Source of the DNA: a virus | Reading direction: 5' to 3' (one strand) | Virus record (IMG/VR): IMGVR_UViG_3300022074_000158 | Location: 1 to 35,942 of that record | Length of the DNA: 35,942 nt | In this document: positions 13,702-21,232 of the stretch, in pieces | Numbering within the stretch: the stretch's first letter is position 1 | Layout: every line of letters begins with the position of its first letter | Made by a program: the position numbers and the translations under genes | The notes under the pieces: model-generated | Database searches by the model: none | What the model was told of the DNA's origin: nothing | What the model saw: only the letters and a program-made list of their open reading frames with translations

Positions 13702-14595
13702 ATGGCTGAAAATGCAGTTGAATTAGATACTGACGGAATTGAAGAGAAACAAATAGCGGTTGAAGAAACACAAGCAGATATAAACGACAAACCAGAAGTT
13801 GGTGAAGTTGATTTAGGATATACAGATCCTATAAAAAAAGATACTAAAGCACAAGTGGTTACTAAACAAGGTGAAGAGTCTAATGATGATTTAGTAGACC
13901 ATTCAGAAAAAGTACAAAACAGAATTAATAAGCTTACTAGAAAAATGAGAGAAGCAGAAAGAAGAGAGAGAGCTGCTCTTGATTATGCTAAAGGCTTACA
14001 AATGAAATATTCTAAAGTAGAAAAAGATTTACAAAAAACAGATAAATCATTTGTTGAAGAGTATGAAAATAGAGTTGATGCAGAAACAGACAAAGTTAAA
14101 ACACAAATGAAAAATGCTATGCAAGATCAAGATTATGACAAAATGATGGAAGCAAATCAGAATTTAACTCGTCTGGCTGTTGAAAAAGAAAAAGCAACAA
14201 TGAGAAAAGCAGAAATAGAAGAGTCATTAAAACAACCACAACAAGAAGAACAACCAGTACAACAACCCCCTAGTCCAAGAGCTCAAGAGTGGGCTGATAA
14301 CAATACTTGGTTTGGAAAAGATAAAGTAATGACAAATGCTGCTTTTACTATTCATGAAGATTTAGTTCAAAAGGGGTTTGACCCAGAGTCTGATGAATAC
14401 TATACTGAAATTGACAAACAATTACAGGATAATTTTCCTAGTAAATTTGTGAAAGAAAGACCCGTTCAAACTGTTGCCTCAGCGGGGCGGAAACAGCAAG
14501 GACGCAGAAAAGTGACACTCACTCGGTCACAAGTAGCTATTGCTAAAAAATTAGGAGTGCCATTAGAAGAATACGCAAAATTCGTAAAGGAGTAA
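13702..14595 (+). CDS. Capsid assembly scaffolding protein
   Basis: A 297-residue, highly charged, mostly helical protein. The first 70 residues are acidic, then a long coiled coil follows (KVQNRINKLTRKMREAERRE onward, about 72-175), then a Gln/Pro-rich linker. The C-terminal part has RAQEWADNNTWFGKD and a basic end (TLTRSQVAIAKKLGVPLEEY). The order coiled coil, linker, then WA..N.WFG..K is typical of scaffolds in marine podoviruses and of other phage capsid scaffolds. It would shape the prohead and leave on maturation. Its position just upstream of the head proteins supports the call. AAGGAGAT at 13691-13698 is its ribosome site. Confidence 0.8.
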   Translation: MAENAVELDTDGIEEKQIAVEETQADINDKPEVGEVDLGYTDPIKKDTKAQVVTKQGEESNDDLVDHSEKVQNRINKLTRKMREAERRERAALDYAKGLQMKYSKVEKDLQKTDKSFVEEYENRVDAETDKVKTQMKNAMQDQDYDKMMEANQNLTRLAVEKEKATMRKAEIEESLKQPQQEEQPVQQPPSPRAQEWADNNTWFGKDKVMTNAAFTIHEDLVQKGFDPESDEYYTEIDKQLQDNFPSKFVKERPVQTVASAGRKQQGRRKVTLTRSQVAIAKKLGVPLEEYAKFVKE

Positions 14596-14597
14596 AT

Positions 14598-15068
14598 ATG
14601 ACAGAAAATAAAAATAACAGAACTTTACGCAGTTCAAGTGAAAGAAAAGAAAGAAAAAAATCTTGGACTCCTCCGTCAAGTCTAGATGCACCTCCTGCAC
14701 CACAGGGTTTTAAGCATCGCTGGATTAGAACAGAAACAGTTGGTCAAATGGATACAGGTAATGTATCTAAAAAATTAAGAGAAGGTTGGGAGTTTGTAAG
14801 AGCAGAAGAAGTTACAGCCCAACTTGGAGACCATGACTTTCCAGTGATAGCGGAAGGACAATATCAGGGGTTAATCGGGGTTGGGGGCCTTGTGTTGGCA
14901 AGGATACCTGAAGAAGTAGTTGAAGAGCGCAAGAAGTATTTTAGAAATAAAACTTCAGATCAAGTTAAAGCCGTGGACAATGATATTCTAAGGGAACAAC
15001 GACCAGAGATGCCTGTCAATATTGACAGACAGTCTCGTGTATCTTTTGGTGGTGGTAGAAAGTCTTAA
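14598..15068 (+). CDS. Head-associated protein of unknown role, 156 residues
   Basis: The N-terminus is basic and Pro-rich (KSWTPPSSLDAPPAPQGFKH), followed by WIRTETVGQMDTGNVSKKLR and EGWEFVRAEE, and a GLIGVGGLVLARIPEEVVEE segment. The pattern P...D.P..P.G....W.R....G..D..N...R...GWE.V is common to proteins between scaffold and capsid in marine phages. Its end, RVSFGGGRKS, also recurs in that type. It is probably a virion or prohead component, but its exact role is not known to me. It starts three bases after the scaffold stop, with AAAGGAG just upstream. Confidence 0.75.
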   Translation: MTENKNNRTLRSSSERKERKKSWTPPSSLDAPPAPQGFKHRWIRTETVGQMDTGNVSKKLREGWEFVRAEEVTAQLGDHDFPVIAEGQYQGLIGVGGLVLARIPEEVVEERKKYFRNKTSDQVKAVDNDILREQRPEMPVNIDRQSRVSFGGGRKS

Positions 15069-15111
15069 CTGAATACCATCGTATTATTAACGCCAATAAA
15101 GGAGTTTTATT

Positions 15112-15702
15112 ATGGCAAACGTAGCAGACAAATTTGGTCTTAGACCATACAGATCGTTGAATGGTGCTCCGTGGAATAACGCCCAGAATAGATACCGAAT
15201 TGCGTCAGGTTATGCGGTTAATATTTTTCAAGGTGATTTGGTAATCCCAGTCACTGGTGGAGGTATTCAAAGATTTGATCCTACAAGTAATAGTGGGGGT
15301 GACGCAGTAGTCGGTGTGTTTAACGGGTGTTTTTTTACAGATCCAACAACAAACAAACCAACTTTTAGTAATTTTTATCCTGCAAGCACAGCTGCTTCAG
15401 ATATTATTGCTAACGTCATTGATGATCCAATGACAATTTTTTTAATGAACAGTGATGAAGCTTTTCCTGTAACGAAGATTTTTGCAAACTTCAACGTGGA
15501 TGGTGGAACTGGTAGTACAACAACTGGAATTTCTCAAGTGCAACTTGATGCTTCCACAAACGCAACTACTGCCGCTTTACCAGTACAAGTTATTGATATT
15601 AGTCAAGATGTAAATAATGAAGACACATCTACTACTAATACTAACGTTTTAGTTCGTATTAATAATCATTATTACAAGACTGCAACCACTGGTATAGCAT
15701 AG
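15112..15702 (+). CDS. Virion structural protein upstream of the capsid gene
   Basis: A 196-residue beta-rich protein starting MANVADKFGLRPYRSLNGAP, followed by YRIASGYAVNIFQGDLVIPV and AVVGVFNGCFFTD. This N-terminal pattern (FGLRP...LNGAPWN....Y.I.SG.A..I..GD.V) is common in marine podovirus head proteins placed next to the major capsid gene. A capsid decoration or minor head role is likely. The strong AAAGGAG site eight bases before ATG suggests high expression. No transmembrane or enzymatic motif is present. Confidence 0.8.
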   Translation: MANVADKFGLRPYRSLNGAPWNNAQNRYRIASGYAVNIFQGDLVIPVTGGGIQRFDPTSNSGGDAVVGVFNGCFFTDPTTNKPTFSNFYPASTAASDIIANVIDDPMTIFLMNSDEAFPVTKIFANFNVDGGTGSTTTGISQVQLDASTNATTAALPVQVIDISQDVNNEDTSTTNTNVLVRINNHYYKTATTGIA

Positions 15703-15713
15703 GGAGGTAAAAT

Positions 15714-16625
15714 ATGGCTATTTCAAGATCACAACTTGTCAAAGAATTAGAGCCTGGTTTGAACGCTCTCTTTGGCTTAGAGTATAATAGGTATGAAAAC
15801 GAACATGCCGAAATTTTTCAAGCAGAATCATCTGACAGAGCTTTTGAAGAAGAAGTAATGCTAACAGGTTTCGGGTCTGCCCCAGTGAAATCAGAAGGTG
15901 CTGGAGTCACTTTTGACCAAGCGAACGAAAGTTTTACTGCAAGGTATACACACGAAACTATTGCTATGGCATTTGCTATTACTGAGGAAGCGATTGAAGA
16001 TAATCTTTATGATAGACTAGCAGGTAGATACACTAGAGCACTAGCTAGATCAATGGCAAACACTAAGCAAGTAAAAGCTGCAAACGTGTTAAATAATGCT
16101 TTTGATGCAAACTTTGCTGGTGGAGATGGAGTTGAACTTTGTTCAAGACTGCATCCATTATCTAGTGGAGGAACTTTAGCTAATGAATTAGCAACAGCTG
16201 CTGACTTATCAGAAACATCTCTTGAGCAATCAATGATTGACATTGCTGCTTTCGTAGATGAGAGAGGACTTAAAATTGCGATGCAAGGTGTTAAGTTAAT
16301 AATTCCAAAAGAATTACAATTTACTGCTGAAAGAATATTAAGATCTCCACAAAGAGTAGGTACAGCTGATAATGATATTAACGCTATGGCTTCAATGGGA
16401 ATGATTCCACAAGGTTATAGAGTTAATCATTATTTAACTGATACAGACGCTTTCTTCATTATGACTGATGCTCCAAACGGACTAAAACAGTTTGTTAGAG
16501 CACCAATTAAAACAGCTATTGAAGGAGACTTTGATACTGGTAATGTAAGATTTAAAGCAAGAGAGAGATATTCATTTGGATTCTCCGATCCTAGAGGTAT
16601 TTTTGGCTCACCTGGTGCAGCTTAA
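15714..16625 (+). CDS. Major capsid protein
   Basis: A 303-residue protein with the capsid pattern SQLVKELEPGLNALFGLEYN at the start, AFEEEVMLTGFG (about 43-54), YTHETIAMAFAITEEAIEDN (about 77-96) and LYDRLAGRYTRALARSMANT, then a GGDGVELCSRLHPL loop. The later ANDINAM-like stretch and the Phe-rich end (RYSFGFSDPRGIFGSPG) are usual for this HK97-fold group. It forms the icosahedral shell. A GGGAGG ribosome site lies at 15703-15708. The gene is followed directly by the window's clearest terminator, which ends the head transcription unit. Confidence 0.9.
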   Translation: MAISRSQLVKELEPGLNALFGLEYNRYENEHAEIFQAESSDRAFEEEVMLTGFGSAPVKSEGAGVTFDQANESFTARYTHETIAMAFAITEEAIEDNLYDRLAGRYTRALARSMANTKQVKAANVLNNAFDANFAGGDGVELCSRLHPLSSGGTLANELATAADLSETSLEQSMIDIAAFVDERGLKIAMQGVKLIIPKELQFTAERILRSPQRVGTADNDINAMASMGMIPQGYRVNHYLTDTDAFFIMTDAPNGLKQFVRAPIKTAIEGDFDTGNVRFKARERYSFGFSDPRGIFGSPGAA

Positions 16626-16651
16626 AATTTCTCCTTAATAAACTAAAAGAG

Positions 16652-16675
16652 GGGGCTTACGAGGCCCCTTTTTTT
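16652..16675 (+). terminator. Intrinsic terminator after the major capsid gene
   Basis: GGGGCTT at 16652-16658 pairs with AGGCCCC at 16662-16668 (one G-U pair) around a three-base loop, followed by seven T at 16669-16675 and preceded by an A-rich stretch. This is a textbook rho-independent terminator, 27 bases after the capsid stop. Confidence 0.9.
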
Positions 16676-16688
16676 ATGGTACAATTAA

Positions 16689-16749
16689 TTTACCAAGAAT
16701 TATATAACTGATATAGACTGGCTTGGCAGACACCCTAGAGGACTATATC
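16689..16749 (+). promoter_or_regulatory. Extended -10 promoter with an overlapping inverted repeat
   Basis: TTTACC at 16689-16694 and TATAGA at 16712-16717 with a 17-base spacer, and TG at 16709-16710 giving an extended -10. A 7-base inverted repeat, GATATAG at 16710-16716 and CTATATC at 16743-16749, overlaps the -10. It could be an operator or a leader hairpin. It restarts transcription after the capsid terminator. Confidence 0.5.
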
Positions 16750-16767
16750 TTTAACTAGGAGAAAAAA

Positions 16768-17397
16768 ATGGCAAATACAACTTTTTCAGGACCAGTCAGA
16801 TCTGAAAATGGATTTGAAACTGTATCTAAAAATACAACTACTGGTGCAATTACTATTACCAGCGGAAACAAAATGGCAAATGAGGCCGCAGGGGGTGCTG
16901 GTATCGAGGGCACAGCAGCCACTTATATAACACAAGTTGAAAGATTAAAAAGTGATACATCTACAAATGTAAACATAGTTAAAACCACAATAATGATAGA
17001 TTTAACAGGATTAAATTCTGGTGGAACTGCTGGTGACATTATCGGTAAAGATGGTTCAGGTGTAGCATACATAGGTCAAATAACAACAGCAAACCAAGGT
17101 ACAGTTTTTGGTGTAACTATGGAATGTTTTGAAACACCTACTACTGGTGAAGATGACATTGATTTATATGTTGCAACAGAAGCTACTGGTGTTGAAGACA
17201 CAGCTATTGGTGACTTAACAGAAAATCAATTAGTAAATGGTGGTGCACAGGCAGTTGGTGGAAGAGCTACTAACGTAACAACTTTACCTACTGTTGCTGA
17301 TAAATATTTATATTTAGTTGGTCAAGGAACTACTGCTGGTACTTATGATGCAGGAAAACTTTTAATAACTATAATTGGTTTTGACGCAGCTAGCTAA
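16768..17397 (+). CDS. Virion structural protein after the capsid gene, 209 residues
   Basis: A beta-rich, Thr/Gly-rich protein that opens MANTTFSGPVRSENGFET, a start I associate with small virion proteins placed after the capsid gene in marine phages. The middle has an IMIDLTGLNSGGTAGDIIGK stretch and the end a KYLYLVGQGTTAGTYDAGKL strand pair. No Cys-rich or catalytic motif is seen. It may be a head decoration or fibre protein. It is the first gene after the capsid terminator, with AGGAGAA seven bases before the ATG. Confidence 0.75.
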   Translation: MANTTFSGPVRSENGFETVSKNTTTGAITITSGNKMANEAAGGAGIEGTAATYITQVERLKSDTSTNVNIVKTTIMIDLTGLNSGGTAGDIIGKDGSGVAYIGQITTANQGTVFGVTMECFETPTTGEDDIDLYVATEATGVEDTAIGDLTENQLVNGGAQAVGGRATNVTTLPTVADKYLYLVGQGTTAGTYDAGKLLITIIGFDAAS

Positions 17398-17409
17398 TAG
17401 GAGATTACT

Positions 17410-17718
17410 ATGAACTCAGATATAGGAGCAAAAACTTTAACTAGCACTGGAACCATTCAGTCTGGTAGAACACGTTTGCTGTCTATTTATTATGTAGGTC
17501 ATTCTTCAGCTGGAAGTTTAACTTTTAAAGATGGTGGTGGTAGTGGTACACAAAAGCTTGTGATTGCTACACCTGCTGGAAGTGCAGCTGATCAATATCA
17601 AGTTGATATGCCTTTGGATGGTATACTATTTAAAACGGATATGCACTTGACTATTAGTAACGTAACCTCTGTTACAGTATTTGTAACACCGATTACAGCT
17701 GATACAGATAATGGATAA
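17410..17718 (+). CDS. Small beta-sandwich virion protein, 102 residues
   Basis: The pattern TGTIQSGRTRLLSIYYVGH, then SLTFKDGGGSG and a late SNVTSVTVFVTPI, fits a type of small beta protein common in marine phage structural regions (TG.I..G..R...IY......G...L.DG..G.......P......G..F.....V....V..VTVF). A head or tail decoration role is likely. The 116-residue product at 31626 has a related layout. The next gene overlaps the end by 8 bases. Confidence 0.7.
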   Translation: MNSDIGAKTLTSTGTIQSGRTRLLSIYYVGHSSAGSLTFKDGGGSGTQKLVIATPAGSAADQYQVDMPLDGILFKTDMHLTISNVTSVTVFVTPITADTDNG

Positions 17719-18019
17719 TTACACAGCAGACCTTATTGGTTTAAAAAGGGGAGGCATGCCTCCCCGAAATAAGCAAAACTTTAGACCTACTAAATCTGGT
17801 GCAGGTATGACCAAAGCAGGTGTTGCTGCTTATAGAAGAAAAAACCCTGGATCTAAACTACAAACTGCTGTTACAGGTAAAGTAAAACCAGGAAGTAAAG
17901 CTGCAAAAAGACGTAAATCATTTTGCGCTAGAAGTGCAGGACAGATGAAAAAATTTCCTAAAGCTGCAAAAGATCCTAATTCAAGATTGCGTCAAGCAAG
18001 ACGTAGATGGAAGTGTTAA
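17711..18019 (+). CDS. Cationic protein of the KAAKRRKSFCAR type
   Basis: A 102-residue protein, strongly basic, with SGAGMTKAGVAAYRRKNPGS, then the hallmark SKAAKRRKSFCARSAGQMKK (62-81) and an Arg-rich end (RLRQARRRWKC). Cys residues are at 72 and 102. I have seen the KAAKRRKSFCAR block in marine phages and some large DNA viruses, where it has no known function. With its charge a nucleic-acid-binding or virion-internal role is plausible, which is inference. It begins a run of basic proteins that continues to 21232, interrupted by the endolysin. Its stop is followed directly by the endolysin ATG. Confidence 0.7.
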   Translation: MDNYTADLIGLKRGGMPPRNKQNFRPTKSGAGMTKAGVAAYRRKNPGSKLQTAVTGKVKPGSKAAKRRKSFCARSAGQMKKFPKAAKDPNSRLRQARRRWKC

Positions 18020-18481
18020 ATGAAATTATCAGATAATTTTAGCTTACATGAATTTACAAGATCACAAACAGCTACTAGACATAATATAGATAACACTCCA
18101 AACGACAAACAGATATTTAACTTACGTAATTTATGTGTAAGTGTGTTACAGCCAGTAAGAGATTATTTTATGAAGCCTATGATTGTTAGTTCTGGGTTTA
18201 GGTGTGCAGAACTTAATTTGAAGATTGGCGGAAGTATTAAGTCGCAGCATGTGCAGGGTCAAGCGGCGGACATCGAAGTTTTAGAAGTAAGTAACTTAGA
18301 ACTAAGTGATTGGATACATACTAATTTAAAGTATGATCAATTAATATTAGAGTTTCACAATCCAGAAAAAGATCCTCACTCTGGTTGGGTGCATGTATCT
18401 TATAACACTGATGAAAATAGATATGAATATAAAGAAGCTTATAAAAATAAAGAGGGTCAGACAAGGTATAGGTTAAGATAA
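18020..18481 (+). CDS. Endolysin, M15-family D-Ala-D-Ala peptidase
   Basis: A 153-residue protein with the zinc peptidase pattern of M15 carboxypeptidases (peptidase_M15_3 / VanY-like). SSGFRCAELNLKIGG (57-71) is followed by SQHVQGQAADIE (75-86), giving zinc ligands H77 and D84, and WVHVS with H125 as third ligand. E111 in LILEFHN may be the catalytic acid. Cutting peptidoglycan cross-links at the end of infection is the expected role, together with the 3TM holin at 12664. There is no signal peptide, so export must rely on the holin. It shares TAATG with the next gene. Confidence 0.85.
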   Translation: MKLSDNFSLHEFTRSQTATRHNIDNTPNDKQIFNLRNLCVSVLQPVRDYFMKPMIVSSGFRCAELNLKIGGSIKSQHVQGQAADIEVLEVSNLELSDWIHTNLKYDQLILEFHNPEKDPHSGWVHVSYNTDENRYEYKEAYKNKEGQTRYRLR

Positions 18482-18612
18482 TGGCAATAGGTAGAGGTAG
18501 TATGAGGCAACAAATAACTAAAGGTCCTCAAAAAAGAAAATTTTTAAAAAAGAAAAGAGTAAGAGTTGTGTCAGGTAATAAAAACAAATCTAAGAGCAGG
18601 TTATTTACATGA
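18481..18612 (+). CDS. Small basic protein MAIGRGSM-type, 43 residues
   Basis: Too short for most gene finders. ATG 18481 overlaps the endolysin stop (TAATG), and the ORF ends at TGA 18612. The product is very basic, with GRGSMRQQITKGPQKRKFLK and KKKRVRVVSG. The start M..GRGSM..QI.KG recurs in tiny marine-phage proteins, which supports a real gene. The function is unknown. It belongs to the surrounding run of cationic proteins. Its 3' end contains the -35 element of a candidate promoter. Confidence 0.6.
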   Translation: MAIGRGSMRQQITKGPQKRKFLKKKRVRVVSGNKNKSKSRLFT

Positions 18613-18632
18613 TGCTGTTATTAATTTATTAT
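18604..18632 (+). promoter_or_regulatory. Putative internal promoter before the cationic protein cluster
   Basis: TTTACA at 18604-18609 and TATTAT at 18627-18632 with a 17-base spacer, each one base off consensus. They lie in one of the few gaps in this gene block. An unusually strong AAGGAGGT site for the next gene follows. Chance matches are possible in AT-rich DNA. Confidence 0.45.
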
Positions 18633-18648
18633 TATATAAGGAGGTCTT

Positions 18649-19383
18649 ATGACAAAATTATGTCCAAGAGGTAAAGCAGCTGCTAAAAGAAAATTTAAGG
18701 TTTATCCCAGTGCATATGCTAATGCGTATGCTTCAAAAATATGTGCAGGTAAGGCAAAAGATGACAAAGGTGTAAGAAGAAAAGATTTTAAAGGACCTAA
18801 ACCATCTGGTGGAGGTGGCACAGGTGCTGCTGCAAGAAGAATTAGAAAAGCAAAAAAAGGTGGATCAATGAAAGTATATAAAGCAGGCAAAGGAATGCTA
18901 TTACCTATATTTGGTTTAGCAGGTATGGCTAAATACATGTCTATGAACAGAAAGAAAAGTGGTACAGTTGCACCAAACAAAGGTGCAGTTGATCCTGTTA
19001 CAGGTCAAGGTACAAATCAAACTAACACTGGTAATGTAGAAGAGTTTGGTAAACAAGCAGTAAATACGGTGTTAAAAAATAAAATGGGTGCTAGAAAAGG
19101 TGGTATGAAAGTACAAAAAGCAGGTTTTGGTCTTATGATGTTAATGAACCAGATGAAAAAAGAAGGTAAAAAGAAAGGAAGACAACAAGCTGAAGAAGGT
19201 ATGATGCAAAATCAACAATACCAAAACTTTTTAGCTTCACAAAATAAACCTAATACAACTAATATGAGTATGGGTGGTATGGTACCTACAGCAACAGGAT
19301 CTTATATCAAACAAGATATTGACGGAGATGAGGGTTTTACTAATCCATCTGCTCAAGAGTATTATAAGGATTTATTGGATTAA
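18649..19383 (+). CDS. Cationic protein with CPRGKAAAKRKFKVYPSAYA block and GG-MKV repeats
   Basis: A 244-residue protein. The N-terminal LCPRGKAAAKRKFKVYPSAY with Cys 5, and NAYASKICAGKA with Cys 32, is a short cationic block I know from marine phages and some large DNA viruses, without assigned activity. A repeat follows: KKGGSMKVYKAGKGML, then hydrophobic IFGLAGMAKYM, and later RKGGMKVQKAGFGLMMLM. The C-terminal part has MSMGGMVP and an acidic end. The protein may be virion-internal or DNA-binding, which is inference. It has a strong AAGGAGGT ribosome site. Its stop overlaps the next ATG (TAATG). Confidence 0.7.
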   Translation: MTKLCPRGKAAAKRKFKVYPSAYANAYASKICAGKAKDDKGVRRKDFKGPKPSGGGGTGAAARRIRKAKKGGSMKVYKAGKGMLLPIFGLAGMAKYMSMNRKKSGTVAPNKGAVDPVTGQGTNQTNTGNVEEFGKQAVNTVLKNKMGARKGGMKVQKAGFGLMMLMNQMKKEGKKKGRQQAEEGMMQNQQYQNFLASQNKPNTTNMSMGGMVPTATGSYIKQDIDGDEGFTNPSAQEYYKDLLD

Positions 19384-19664
19384 TGTCTGGTTTAGACAAA
19401 TGGTTCAAGCAAAAATGGGTTGATATTGGAAGTAAAAGAGCTGATGGTTCATTTGCACCATGTGGTAGAAGTAAACAAAAAGCAGATGCAAAAAGAAAGT
19501 ACCCTAAATGTGTTCCTTTAGCAAAAGCTAGAAGAATGTCCGAGGGTCAAAGAAAAAGTGCAATTAAAAGAAAAAGAGCTAAAGCTCAAGGAGTTGGTGG
19601 TAAACCAACGAACGTGAGCACGTTTACAAAGAAATACTATGGTGGTATGATAGACATAACTTAG
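19383..19664 (+). CDS. Cationic protein of the LDKWFKQKWVDI type
   Basis: A 93-residue basic protein. It opens with SGLDKWFKQKWVDIGSK, followed by SFAPCGRSK (Cys 27) and YPKCVPLAKARRMSEGQRKS (Cys 43), then AIKRKRAKAQG. This layout (LDKWF...WVDI....G....CGR......YP.C.P......S...) recurs in marine phages and large DNA viruses, with no known function. It ends with YYGGMIDIT, again containing a GG-hydrophobic motif. It is coupled to the gene before by TAATG. Together with its neighbours it forms the run of cationic proteins. Confidence 0.7.
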   Translation: MSGLDKWFKQKWVDIGSKRADGSFAPCGRSKQKADAKRKYPKCVPLAKARRMSEGQRKSAIKRKRAKAQGVGGKPTNVSTFTKKYYGGMIDIT

Positions 19665-19673
19665 GAGAATAAA

Positions 19674-20609
19674 ATGGGCATAGAGAGAATACCTTTAGAA
19701 GAACTAGAAAAAATGAAGAAAAAAAGAATTAAGAATTTAAGAAAAAAAGGCAGAGCTGGACAACATGAAGATTTTTTGTATGAGCAAGAAGTCACACCAG
19801 CAGAGAAAAAAAGATACAAAGCTGCTGTAAAAATGGGTGATACAGAATATAAATTAGGAACTAAAGGTTATCCAAAACCAAAAGGTCCAAAATTTGGAGC
19901 ACAACCATTTAAAAAATCTGATGGTGGTATATTAGAAAAATTTAAAGCATTCTTAGCATCTGGCGAAAAGCCAAAAGGACAAATAGGCAAAGGTAGTGCT
20001 GATACGATTACAGGTAAAATAAGAGTAAGAAAATCTGTAAAAGAAAAAGAAGCTGAAGCTAGAAAAAAAGGTCAGATTAAAAAAGTTAATGGAAAAACAC
20101 AAAGATATTCAGATTTTGCTACAAAAAAGAATATCGCCACAGGAACTGTTTTTACAGGAGAACCTAGAACTATAGCTGAAGCTAAAAAAAGAGGATCTAA
20201 AACTTTTATTAATAAAAAAGGAAAAAAACTTGCTGCTGTAACAAAAGAGGAACTAGCAAAATCAGGTCTTACTTTAAGACAATATTTAAATAAACAGCAA
20301 GGGAAAACTGCTGTTGGTAGCAAAACAACTAAAGCTAAGAAAAAAGTTGATAAAGAAGCAGTAAGAAAGAAACTAGGAATAGGTAGTAATATAGCTGCTG
20401 GTGGTTCAGATTTATATATGGGTTTAAAATCAGGTGGTATGGGTAATTTAAAACCTGTTCCAGCTGGTAAAAAAGGTAAAGGTTTAAGAAAACTACCTAA
20501 ACCTGTAAGAAACAAGATGGGTTATATGTCAGGTGGTGGTGTTGCTAATGGTTTTGGTAGAGCTGCAATGAGACCTGGTAAAGATCCAAAAAGTATTTCT
20601 AAAACCTAA
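19674..20609 (+). CDS. Lys-rich protein with AAVTKEELAKSGLTLRQYLN motif
   Basis: A 311-residue, very Lys-rich protein. A low-complexity basic N-terminal two-thirds is followed by LAAVTKEELAKSGLTLRQYL (about 195-214), a block I recognise from marine phage structural regions as AAVT.E.L..SG..LR.YLN...G. Three GG motifs (SDGGILEK, KSGGMGN, MSGGGVANG) precede a GRAAMRPGKDPKS end, which resembles that of the next gene product (GRAAIRG). Its function is unknown. It overlaps the next ATG by one base (TAATG). High charge suggests nucleic-acid contact in the head or a scaffolding use, which is inference. Confidence 0.65.
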   Translation: MGIERIPLEELEKMKKKRIKNLRKKGRAGQHEDFLYEQEVTPAEKKRYKAAVKMGDTEYKLGTKGYPKPKGPKFGAQPFKKSDGGILEKFKAFLASGEKPKGQIGKGSADTITGKIRVRKSVKEKEAEARKKGQIKKVNGKTQRYSDFATKKNIATGTVFTGEPRTIAEAKKRGSKTFINKKGKKLAAVTKEELAKSGLTLRQYLNKQQGKTAVGSKTTKAKKKVDKEAVRKKLGIGSNIAAGGSDLYMGLKSGGMGNLKPVPAGKKGKGLRKLPKPVRNKMGYMSGGGVANGFGRAAMRPGKDPKSISKT

Positions 20610-21232
20610 TGCCTAAACCTATAAGAAAATTTAAAAGAAAAGGTATAATGGTTTCTCCTGTGTTTCCAAAGGGATTTCAAGATTTTTCGTATGATAAAAT
20701 GCGTAAAGCTAATCCTTTACCAAAGTTAACTCCTAAACAAAAAAAAATAAATAAAATGATGCAGGAGTATAGAAGAAAACAATCTTTAGAAAGAGATCCA
20801 AGTGGTTTTACTCAATTATTAAACGAAGGCGGTATGCCTGAAAGTAGAATAATTTTACCAAAAAGAAAAACAATAGTTAAACCAGAAGTTTTCAAAGAAA
20901 AAAGTGATACAGGAGTAACAAAAAAGGGCAGTAAAGTTACTGTCGGTAAAAAAATATTAGGAGTTGATGTAATAGGACAAGTGGCTCAACAAAAATATTC
21001 CTCTCCGAGAGGAGAAAGTAAAAGAAGAACTAAAAGTTTTACTGCTCAAAAAAACTTTGGAGATAGAGGTAGTTTTGGTATAGAAGCTTACGATAGCACA
21101 TCTAGTAATCCTATGAATAGGTCAAAAACAAAAGGAATAAAAGGTTCACTCACACTTACTTTTTCTGAAGGTGGTATAGCACGAGGTGGTAGAGCTGCAA
21201 TTCGTGGAATAAAATTTACAGGTGTTAAGTAA
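20609..21232 (+). CDS. Basic protein ending in GGIARGGRAAIRGIKFTGVK
   Basis: A 207-residue basic protein. The N-terminal 60 residues are Lys/Pro-rich (PLPKLTPKQKKINKMMQEYR). The C-terminal half looks beta-rich (a KKILGVDVIGQVAQQKY stretch and GIKGSLTLTF). It ends SEGGIARGGRAAIRGIKFTG plus VK. The ending KF.GVK is shared with the 62-residue protein at 12476-12664, and GG(I/V)A.G.GRAA(I/M)R with the gene before. I do not recognise the fold of the middle part. Its stop overlaps the gp4-like gene by one base, so it is linked to the neck proteins. Confidence 0.65.
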   Translation: MPKPIRKFKRKGIMVSPVFPKGFQDFSYDKMRKANPLPKLTPKQKKINKMMQEYRRKQSLERDPSGFTQLLNEGGMPESRIILPKRKTIVKPEVFKEKSDTGVTKKGSKVTVGKKILGVDVIGQVAQQKYSSPRGESKRRTKSFTAQKNFGDRGSFGIEAYDSTSSNPMNRSKTKGIKGSLTLTFSEGGIARGGRAAIRGIKFTGVK

